Source: DATBLZ01 sp036555065 (GTDB lineage: Bacteria > Pseudomonadota > Gammaproteobacteria > Steroidobacterales > Rariloculaceae). From it: DNA of 14,850 nucleotides. This document shows, piece after piece, positions 7,181 to 12,705 of the stretch. The notes under the pieces were generated by a model. That model made no database searches, was not told the DNA's origin, and saw only the letters and a list, made by a program, of their open reading frames with translations. Each line of letters begins with the position of its first letter. The stretch's first letter is position 1. Where the stretch lies: assembly GCA_036555065.1 (NCBI GenBank), contig DATBLZ010000043.1:1-14850 (forward strand). The letters run 5' to 3'. The translations under genes and the position numbers were made by a program.

Positions 7181-7428
7181 TGCGAGCGCTGCTCGCGATG
7201 ATCGGCGCCGCCGCCGGGCTCGTGGGCTCGGCACGCGCCGCTGACGAGCCTCCCGCGCCCGAGCTCGATTTTCTCGAGTATCTGGGCAGCTGGCAGGCCG
7301 AGGACGAGGAATGGGTCATCGAGGCCGGGTGGGAGGACGACGAGGAAGTTGCTCCGCCGGCCGACGGTAAACAGGGAGCCGAGACGGGCACGGACGCCGA
7401 GCCCGAGGGGGCGAACGATGAGGCATAG
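7177..7428 (+). CDS. Small, very acidic secreted protein of the sigma-factor operon
   Basis: The 83-residue protein has a signal peptide (MMRALLAMIGAAAGLVGSARA, residues 1-21). The mature part contains LDFLEYLGSWQAEDEEW and has about 22 Asp/Glu against a single Lys. It has no cysteines, so it is soluble rather than a lipoprotein. ATG 7177 overlaps the upstream TGA, and a second in-frame ATG at 7180 could serve instead. The next gene starts 11 bases before this one ends. I recognise no named domain. Comparable small secreted proteins with an ‘E-F/Y-L-G’ motif sit between DUF3619 and DUF3106 genes in related genomes, from memory. It is probably a periplasmic partner of one of its neighbours. 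Confidence 0.75.
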   Translation: MMRALLAMIGAAAGLVGSARAADEPPAPELDFLEYLGSWQAEDEEWVIEAGWEDDEEVAPPADGKQGAETGTDAEPEGANDEA

Positions 7429-7885
7429 ATTAGCAGCGATGGTTTTGACGGTGTGGCTCGCAGCGCTCGCGACGAGCGCGCACGCCGACGGGATTGCGTG
7501 GGACGATTTGAGCGCGGCTCAACAGCGCGTGCTGGCCGGTCAGGCGCAGGCATGGGGCGACCTCGCACCCGCGCGGCAGGAGCAGCTCGCACGCGGCGCG
7601 CAGCGCTGGCTCGACATGGAGCCCCGCGAGCGCGAGCTCGCGCGGGACCGCTACACGCGCTGGCAGTCGCTCACGGACGAGCAGCGCGCGGCGGTCCGGG
7701 AGCGTTACGACGCCTACCGGAGTCTGACGCCGGACGAGCGGCAGCGGTTGCGCGAGACTTACCAGAACTTCCGCCGCTTGACGCCCGAGCAACGCCTCGA
7801 GCTCAGGCAGCGCTTCCGCGACCTATCCCCCGAGCAGCTGCGCATGCTCCGCGAGCGTCGGTTGCGTCCAGCCGACAGACCGTAG
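7418..7885 (+). CDS. Secreted DUF3106-like protein made of 18-residue repeats
   Basis: The 155-residue protein has a signal peptide (about 1-23, cleavage after AHA). The rest is almost wholly repeats of the form W/Y/F-x-x-L-[ST]-x-[ED]-x-R-x-x-[LV]-x-x-x-[YFA]-x-x. The aromatic anchors W28, W46, W64, W82, Y100 and F118 are exactly 18 residues apart. A last, shortened unit (LSPEQLRMLRERR) follows after 15. The mature chain has about 28 Arg, 23 Asp/Glu and no Lys or Cys. This pattern is DUF3106, a periplasmic family of unknown function that accompanies ECF sigma/DUF3619 operons. The ATG at 7418 lies within the end of the preceding gene, with GAGGGG about 8 bases upstream. Helical repeats are expected from composition. 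A perfect hairpin follows the stop. Confidence 0.85.
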   Translation: MRHRLAAMVLTVWLAALATSAHADGIAWDDLSAAQQRVLAGQAQAWGDLAPARQEQLARGAQRWLDMEPRERELARDRYTRWQSLTDEQRAAVRERYDAYRSLTPDERQRLRETYQNFRRLTPEQRLELRQRFRDLSPEQLRMLRERRLRPADRP

Positions 7886-7890
7886 CCGCG

Positions 7891-7910
7891 CAGGCCCCGC
7901 AAAGGGCCTG
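7891..7910 (+). terminator. Perfect GC-rich hairpin after the sigma-factor operon
   Basis: CAGGCCC (7891-7897), loop CGCAAA, GGGCCTG (7904-7910) form a 7-bp perfect stem 6 bases after the DUF3106-gene stop. An outer pair ACAGAC (7875-7880) and GTCTGT (7912-7917) could extend the stem across a bulge. The bases after it are only weakly T-rich (GTCTGTTGCGGTTG), so termination without Rho is plausible but not certain. The remainder of 7911-7998 shows nothing else I can name. Confidence 0.45.
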
Positions 7911-7998
7911 GGTCTGTTGCGGTTGTGCCGGCGGTCATTGAATCTTTTTCCCAAGTCGGGGACACTTTGCGCGCCTGCTACCCGTTGGGCCGTAAAGG

Positions 7999-8631
7999 AT
8001 GGAGCTAGGAGTTCAGAGGCTTTCTCAGGAAGTGCTGCGCACGGATGTGGCGGGCATGCCCCTGGAATGGATCGACTACAAGGCCGCGGCCGCGCTCTAC
8101 CACAGCGGTCAGGTCGCCTACTGCTGCGGCTCGCCGTTGTACAGCGTGCGCGGCGGTTACAACGCGCGCACGGGGCTGCGCAGCGTCATCGACATCAGCT
8201 CCATCATCGCGACTACGGGCGATACGCACACGATCGAGCGCAATCGCGATAGATACACGCCGCCGCTCAACAACCGCACTCTGTTCCGGCGCGACGCCAA
8301 CATTTGCATGTATTGCGCGTCGCGGTTCTCGGTCTCGGACCTCACGCGCGATCACGTGACGCCGATGAGCCGCGGCGGCCTGGACAGCTGGAACAACGTC
8401 GTGGCCGCGTGCCGCCGCTGCAACAACCACAAAGGCGGGCGCACGGCCGAGGAAGCGGGATTTGAGCTCGTCGCGGTGCCGTTCACGCCGACGTACGCCG
8501 AATACATCTACCTCAAGGGCCGCAGAGTGCTCGCGGATCAGATGCAGTATCTGCTGACGCACTTCCCGCGCACGAGCCCGCTGCATGCGCGTCTGCAATG
8601 GGATATCGCGCGCGTTCGCACAGTGCAGTGA
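7999..8631 (+). CDS. HNH endonuclease family protein
   Basis: The 210-residue protein has a central HNH/McrA-type zinc nuclease motif. CMYC (C103/C106) is followed by the DH of RDHVTPMSRGG (D118/H119), SWNNVVAAC with N132/N133, and CRRCNNHKGG (C138/C141, N143, H144). The four cysteines should bind structural zinc and the His/Asn residues form the beta-beta-alpha-metal active site. The N-terminal part (VLRTDVAGMPLEWIDYKAA, 12-30) resembles a widespread, apparently chromosomal HNH family in gammaproteobacteria. No methylase, restriction partner or phage gene is adjacent, so a restriction role is not supported. The ATG at 7999 is preceded almost directly by AAAGG, a poorly spaced ribosome site, so the start is only moderately secure. 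It converges with the VOC gene 12 bases away. Confidence 0.88.
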   Translation: MELGVQRLSQEVLRTDVAGMPLEWIDYKAAAALYHSGQVAYCCGSPLYSVRGGYNARTGLRSVIDISSIIATTGDTHTIERNRDRYTPPLNNRTLFRRDANICMYCASRFSVSDLTRDHVTPMSRGGLDSWNNVVAACRRCNNHKGGRTAEEAGFELVAVPFTPTYAEYIYLKGRRVLADQMQYLLTHFPRTSPLHARLQWDIARVRTVQ

Positions 8632-8643
8632 GGCGCCTCGCGC

Positions 8644-9360
8644 TCAAGCGCTAGGTTCCTGCAAGTAAATGGTCGTTTTCCCGGGCAGCACGAGCGTTGC
8701 ACCCGCGGCATCGGCCGGCGCAAAGGGTGCGCGGCGCGCGACGCGGACGTTCTTGGCCGCGAGATACTCGATGCGCGCTGCGAGGCTCGGCGCGGAGTAG
8801 GTGAGGCCGGTCGCGCTTGCGCCTACCTCATGAAAACCGACGACTAAACCGTGGCCCGAAAGCCGCACGGAGCGGTGTGGAGCCTCGCTTGCAGCGACCC
8901 GCGTGAAGCCGAACTGTGCCCAGAATGCCGCGGAATCCTCGATGGAGCTCGTCGCTACGCTCCACTCGAGGAACGATCCCAACGCGCAAACGTGAGCGCT
9001 TGCGCGCGGCGCCGGCGAGAACGTGCGCGCCTCGACGAGCGTCACGAGCGAGCCGCAGGGATCGCGGAACGCTATTCGATGGAATTGATCGGCGGCGAGC
9101 TCGGCGAGCTCGAGCTCGACACCCATTTCCTGCAGAGCTCGCGCGTGCGCTTTGAGCTCGGACCGCGCAAACGTCGGCATGATGCCGTCGATCTCTGTAT
9201 CGTGTAGGCCGAGCGTGGCTCGCCCATCCCACATCGCCGCGAACGGCGCTCCGGGGATCTCGGCGACCGGGAGGCTCTGAAACCCGAGCGCTTCGTAGGC
9301 GTCGAGCGTCGCGACGCTGCGCGGTGCATGCACCGCGAATTCGAGCAGCTGACCCAGCAT
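8644..9360 (-). CDS. Two-module VOC (glyoxalase/dioxygenase) family protein
   Basis: The 238-residue protein contains two tandem vicinal-oxygen-chelate modules, residues about 4-112 and 128-236. Each has the beta-alpha-beta-beta-beta layout: FAVHAPRSVATLDAYEALGF then FRDPCGSLVTLVE, and LEWSVATSSIEDSAAFWAQF then GKTTIYLQE. Candidate metal ligands are H53 and E110 in module 1 and H177 and E235 in module 2. Members include glyoxalase I, ring-cleavage dioxygenases and resistance proteins, and the reaction cannot be told from sequence. I start at ATG 9360, which has GGGGAA 10 bases upstream. The frame is open for another 125 codons, but that stretch is antisense to the start of the AEC transporter and has no family features. 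Confidence 0.82.
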   Translation of the reverse strand: MLGQLLEFAVHAPRSVATLDAYEALGFQSLPVAEIPGAPFAAMWDGRATLGLHDTEIDGIMPTFARSELKAHARALQEMGVELELAELAADQFHRIAFRDPCGSLVTLVEARTFSPAPRASAHVCALGSFLEWSVATSSIEDSAAFWAQFGFTRVAASEAPHRSVRLSGHGLVVGFHEVGASATGLTYSAPSLAARIEYLAAKNVRVARRAPFAPADAAGATLVLPGKTTIYLQEPSA

Positions 9361-9393
9361 ACGCGCGGCATTCCCCGGAAGGTTCGGAGTGTC

Positions 9394-9399
9394 TATTCT
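9394..9399 (+). promoter_or_regulatory. Candidate -10 box for the AEC transporter gene
   Basis: TATTCT lies 25 bases upstream of the ATG at 9425 and would give a leader of about 19 bases. The -35 position (TTCCCC, 17 bases upstream) is a poor match. It lies in the 64-base gap between the divergent VOC and transporter genes. Confidence 0.3.
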
Positions 9400-9424
9400 T
9401 GCAGACTCGAAGCTGGGACGAGAG

Positions 9425-10315
9425 ATGATCAACGAGCTCGCGGGCATTCTGTTGCCGGTTTTCTGCCTGGCACTCGTCGGATATGGGTGGCGCGTGCTCG
9501 GGTTTCCGTTCGAGCGCGAGTTCGTGGCGCGGGTCATCATGAACGTCGCGGGCCCGTGCCTCATTGTCGACAGTCTCGCGCACCTGACGTTGCCGATGGA
9601 CGTATTCGTCGCGATGCTCGGCAGCTCCATCGCGATGTTCGTCACGACGGCTGCGGCCGCACTCGCGATCGTTTGGCTCCTGCGGCTCCCCGTGCGTTCG
9701 TTCCTGCCCGCGCTCGCAGTCGGCAATAACGGCAACTTAGGCCTGCCGCTCTGTTTGTTCGCTTTCGGTCAAGAGGGCTTGGGCCTCGCCGTGGCCGTGT
9801 TTGTCACGAACTCCGTCGGCCAGTTCACGATGACTCCACTCCTGCAGTCGCGAACCTCGCCGTGGCGCACGCTCGCGACGACGCCGGTCATCTACGGCGC
9901 GGTCATCGGCGCGGCCGTGCTCGTTTCAGGGGCCACGTTGCCCGCGTGGATCGACACGACGATCGGGCTTCTCGGCGATCTCATGATTCCGTTGATGCTG
10001 CTCGCGCTCGGCAACACGCTCGGTGGCTTGCGCGCACAACGGCTGCCGTTTGCAGTCGGCATGGGCACGGCGCGGCTCGTGCTCGGCTTCGCCGTCGCGC
10101 TCGGTATCGCGGAGCTCTTCGGGCTAGAAGGAGTCGCGCGCGGCGTCCTGATTCTTCAGGGCGCAATGCCGGCCGCGATTTTCAATTACTTGTTCGCCGC
10201 GCGGTACGACCGCCATCCGGACGACATCGCGGGCATCGTGCTCATGTCGACGCTCGTGAGCGCGCTCACGCTGCCGTTGCTCGTCGGTTACGCGCTGCAC
10301 GCCGCCGCGCCTTGA
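9425..10315 (+). CDS. AEC (auxin efflux carrier) family transporter
   Basis: The 296-residue protein is almost entirely hydrophobic, with about ten predicted transmembrane segments in two similar halves, as in AEC/PIN-like carriers (BART superfamily). Family landmarks are the half-one GNNGNLGLP (100-108), an Asn-containing segment in a membrane crossover, and the half-two GVLILQGAMPAAIFNYLFA (240-258). Bacterial members export or import organic acids such as malate or malonate, or other small anions; the substrate here is unknown. I use ATG 9425 (MINELAGILLPVF), which has GGGACGAGAG directly before it. An in-frame GTG at 9389 would overlap the probable promoter. It diverges from the VOC gene and converges on the thiolase gene. 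Confidence 0.88.
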   Translation: MINELAGILLPVFCLALVGYGWRVLGFPFEREFVARVIMNVAGPCLIVDSLAHLTLPMDVFVAMLGSSIAMFVTTAAAALAIVWLLRLPVRSFLPALAVGNNGNLGLPLCLFAFGQEGLGLAVAVFVTNSVGQFTMTPLLQSRTSPWRTLATTPVIYGAVIGAAVLVSGATLPAWIDTTIGLLGDLMIPLMLLALGNTLGGLRAQRLPFAVGMGTARLVLGFAVALGIAELFGLEGVARGVLILQGAMPAAIFNYLFAARYDRHPDDIAGIVLMSTLVSALTLPLLVGYALHAAAP

Positions 10316-10336
10316 TCGCTGGGATGGCTTTCTTGT

Positions 10337-10355
10337 GGGAGCGACGGGTGCTCCC
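10337..10355. terminator. REP-like hairpin between convergent genes, possible bidirectional terminator
   Basis: GGGAGC (10337-10342), loop GACGGGT, GCTCCC (10350-10355) form a 6-bp perfect stem between the transporter stop (10315) and the thiolase stop (10363). The context TTGTGGGAGCGACGG resembles the GTGGGAGCG or GTAGGAGCGACG heads of REP elements in Pseudomonas and Xanthomonadales. It has no T-tract on either side. It could be a single REP copy, a terminator, or both. Confidence 0.4.
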
Positions 10356-10362
10356 GGGTCGT

Positions 10363-11646
10363 TCACGCCGCTTCGAGGATGGCCGTGACGCCCATGCCCC
10401 CGGCCGTGCAGACGGAGATGAGGCCGCGGCCGCGACGGCGTTCCGCGAGGAGCTTCGCGAGCGTCGCGAGAAGTCTCGTGCCCGTGGCCGCAAACGGGTG
10501 CCCGATGGCGACGCTGCCGCCCTTGACGTTGAGCTTGCTGCGGTCGATCGCGCCGAGCGGCGCGTCGCGGCCGAGCTTCGTGCGGCAGAACTCGGCCGAC
10601 TCCCACGCGGCGAGCGTCGCGAGCGTTTGCGCCGCGAAGGCCTCGTGGATCTCATAGAAGTCGAAGTCCTGGAGCTTGAGCTCGGCCTCTGAGAGCATCG
10701 CCGACACCGCGTAAGCGGGCGCCATCAAAAGACCCTCGCGGTTCACGAAATCCACGGCCGCCTCGCGCGCGTAGGTGAGATAGGCGAGTGGCTTACGGCC
10801 GTGCTCCGCGGCCCATTGCTCGGAGGCGATCAAGACTGCCGACGCGCCATCGGTCAGCGGCGTGCTGTTGCCCGCGGTCAACGTGCCTTGCGGCGAGCGA
10901 TCGAAGACGGGCTTCAAGCGCGCGAGCTTCTCGAGGCTCGTGTCGGCGCGGACGTTGTTGTCGCGCGTGACGCCCGCATGCGCAATGACGAGATCGTTGT
11001 AAAAGCCGTCGGCGTAGGCTTGCGCGGCGTTGCGGTGGCTCGCGAGCGCGAGCTGGTCTTGCGCGGCGCGCGTGATCCCCCACTGCTTCGCGGTGATCTC
11101 CATGCTCTGGCCCATCGACAGGCCCGTGCGCGGCTCGACGACGTGCGGAAGCGCCGGTTTGAAATGCTTCGGCCGCAGCCTGAGCCACGGCTTGAGCTTC
11201 TGGAGCAGCGTCTCACCGCGCGCGCTCTCGAGCAGAATGCTTCGATAGGCGTCGGGATAGACGATCGGCATGTCGCTGATGCTGTCGGTGCCACCGGCGA
11301 TACCGGCGTCGATGAGGCCCAAGGAAATCTTGCTCGCGACCAATATCGCCGCCGACAGGCTCGTGCCGCACGCGCGCTGCATGTCGACCGCAGGAGTCTC
11401 GGCGGCGAGCCCCGACGACAGCGTCGATTCGCGCGCGAGATTCCAGTCGCGCGAGTGCTTGATGACCGCGCCGAGCGCAACCTCACCGAGCCGTTGGCCG
11501 TTCAGACCGAAACGCGCGACGAGCGCCTGCAACGTCGCGCTCATCATCGCGAGGTTCGATTCGTTGCGATAGGCGGTGTGCGCGCGGCAGAACGGGATTC
11601 GAATCCCGCCGAGAATTGCCACGCGCCTTGCGCTTTGATTACGCAC
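10363..11646 (-). CDS. Thiolase (acetyl-CoA C-acyltransferase)
   Basis: The 427-residue enzyme exchanges acyl groups between CoA thioesters: beta-oxidation thiolysis or, in reverse, Claisen condensation. The nucleophile is C93 in QRACGTS. The other active-site residues are H334 in EIHEAFAAQ, H383 in GHPFAATG and C413 in CTAGGMG. GGTDS (118-122) and NSTPLTDGASAV (260-271) are also standard. Its length and the insert at 140-175 (LKPWLRLRPKHFKP region) fit the longer FadI-like branch, but no FadJ-type partner is next to it, so I give no symbol. The start is GTG 11646 with GAGGAG 7 bases upstream. The nearby ATG at 11650 is in another frame and hits a stop after three codons. Confidence 0.93.
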   Translation of the reverse strand: MRNQSARRVAILGGIRIPFCRAHTAYRNESNLAMMSATLQALVARFGLNGQRLGEVALGAVIKHSRDWNLARESTLSSGLAAETPAVDMQRACGTSLSAAILVASKISLGLIDAGIAGGTDSISDMPIVYPDAYRSILLESARGETLLQKLKPWLRLRPKHFKPALPHVVEPRTGLSMGQSMEITAKQWGITRAAQDQLALASHRNAAQAYADGFYNDLVIAHAGVTRDNNVRADTSLEKLARLKPVFDRSPQGTLTAGNSTPLTDGASAVLIASEQWAAEHGRKPLAYLTYAREAAVDFVNREGLLMAPAYAVSAMLSEAELKLQDFDFYEIHEAFAAQTLATLAAWESAEFCRTKLGRDAPLGAIDRSKLNVKGGSVAIGHPFAATGTRLLATLAKLLAERRRGRGLISVCTAGGMGVTAILEAA

Positions 11647-11664
11647 TCATTGGCTCCTCGCGGT

Positions 11665-11674
11665 ACTCTACAAT
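11665..11674. promoter_or_regulatory. Overlapping -10-like hexamers for the divergent thiolase and lipoprotein genes
   Basis: On the plus strand TACAAT (11669-11674) is a 5/6 -10 match, 39 bases before the lipoprotein ATG. On the minus strand TAGAGT (11670-11665) is a 4/6 match, 18 bases before the thiolase GTG. The two share two bases. Neither has a convincing -35. Confidence 0.3.
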
Positions 11675-11713
11675 GGGGGCGGCAGCTATAGAAACTCATC
11701 GTCGCGAGGCCAC

Positions 11714-12151
11714 ATGCGCCGACTGCTCGTTCCCACGTTAAGCGCTTTGCTCGGCGCTGCTGCCGGCGGCTGCGGATCCGACGATCCGCAAGCCGAGGTC
11801 CGCGAGTTCCTCGCCGAGGCCGAAAGGGCGGCCGAGGCGCGCGACACGGGCTTTTTCCGCGACGCGATCTCGCCGAGCTACGCCGATCGGCGCGGACAGC
11901 GCCGCGACGACGTCATCAACGTGCTTCGGGGTATTTTCCTCACCAACACGACCATCGAGGTCATAAGCCGTATCGAGACGATCGAGCTTGCGGGCTCCGA
12001 CGCCGCGACCGTGAAGTTGCAGGCCGCGCTCGTCGGTAAGCGCGAAGGGTCTGCGCTGCTCGACGTCGATGGCGACTTCTATGGCATCGATCTCGAGCTC
12101 GTGAGAGAAAGCGGAGACTGGCGCGTCATCAGCGCCGATTGGGAACGCTAA
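11714..12151 (+). CDS. Small lipoprotein, possibly NTF2-like fold
   Basis: The 145-residue protein has a lipoprotein signal: the MRRLLVPTLSALLGAA core, then AGGC with the lipidated Cys at 20. D24 and D23 after GS do not lie at +2, so outer-membrane sorting is plausible. The mature part (AEVREFLAEAERAAEARD, then DAISPSYADRRGQRRDDV, ending ESGDWRVISADWER) has the helix-then-sheet pattern and terminal W-R-V/I-x-x-x-x-W strand of NTF2-like/SnoaL proteins. These often bind a small ligand or act as structural domains. I recognise no specific family. GAGG lies 5 bases before the ATG. The next lipoprotein starts 13 bases after its stop, so the two are probably co-transcribed with the kinase gene. Confidence 0.75.
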   Translation: MRRLLVPTLSALLGAAAGGCGSDDPQAEVREFLAEAERAAEARDTGFFRDAISPSYADRRGQRRDDVINVLRGIFLTNTTIEVISRIETIELAGSDAATVKLQAALVGKREGSALLDVDGDFYGIDLELVRESGDWRVISADWER

Positions 12152-12164
12152 ATTGGGGGCACTA

Positions 12165-12677
12165 ATGGTGGATGTTGAACGCCGTGCGGTAACGCTATCG
12201 AGGCACCGCCTGCTGCTCTCGTGTTTCTCGATCGTGGGTGGGTTTGGGCTCGCGGGGTGTGCCGGTGTGCCGCTCGGCGCCGATCCACCCGCCGTCGAGC
12301 TCGTCAACCTCACGTTGCTCGAGTCCACTGCCGACAAGCAGCACTTCGCGCTGACGTTCCTGATCAGCAACCCGAACGAAGAGGCGATTCCCGTGCTCGA
12401 AATCCGCTACTCCGTGCGCCTCGCTGGGCAGGGTTACCTCAACGGCCGCTCGGCGACGACAGCGACGGTCGCGGGCTCGGGCCGCCAGACCGTGCGCGTC
12501 GATCTTGAGACCGACGGCGTCGCTTCGCCGGCGCGGCTCTCTTCGTTCGTGCAAGGGCCCGACAATGCACTGCCCTACGAGCTCTCCGGGGATCTCGGTA
12601 TCGGCGGCAAGCCGCCGCGGGTGCTGCCGTTTGCGGTCATGGGCGCCGTTCCGTTTTCGATCAGTCGAGGCAATTGA
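12165..12677 (+). CDS. LEA14-like (WHy-domain) lipoprotein
   Basis: Starting at ATG 12165, where GGGGG lies about 6 bases upstream, the protein has 170 residues. A long basic n-region precedes the hydrophobic core LLLSCFSIVGGFG and a lipobox LAGC with the lipidated Cys at 32. The mature domain (VELVNLTLLESTADKQHFAL, then ISNPNEEAIPVLEIRYSVRL and GQGYLNGRS) is a type-2 LEA/WHy beta-sandwich. Bacterial members are small envelope lipoproteins linked loosely to stress or outer-membrane functions. It lies between the NTF2-like lipoprotein and the kinase, 28 bases before the latter. A further in-frame TTG at 12153 is the alternative start and is less well placed for ribosome binding. Confidence 0.83.
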   Translation: MVDVERRAVTLSRHRLLLSCFSIVGGFGLAGCAGVPLGADPPAVELVNLTLLESTADKQHFALTFLISNPNEEAIPVLEIRYSVRLAGQGYLNGRSATTATVAGSGRQTVRVDLETDGVASPARLSSFVQGPDNALPYELSGDLGIGGKPPRVLPFAVMGAVPFSISRGN

Positions 12678-12705
12678 CGCCGACGAGCTCGTCGCGTGAC
12701 GACAA

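Noticed and set aside
7937..7975. TCTTTTTCCC and CGGGGACACTTT before the HNH gene, considered as a remnant of a mobile-element repeat.
   Set aside because: The match to such repeats is only a short core with no second copy or transposase in view.
8630..8639. GAGGCGCCTC palindrome between the convergent HNH and VOC genes, considered as a terminator.
   Set aside because: It has no loop and no T-tract, so it cannot form a usual terminator hairpin.
9361..9735. A 125-codon upstream extension of the VOC protein frame.
   Set aside because: It runs antisense to the promoter and start of the AEC transporter and lacks VOC features. ATG 9360 has a suitable ribosome site and gives the normal two-module length.
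12681..12694. A 14-base perfect palindrome, CGACGAGCTCGTCG, just before the kinase ATG.
   Set aside because: It is made of the commonest GC-rich words in this genome (GACGAGCTCG) and similar palindromes occur elsewhere by chance. There is no evidence of an operator.
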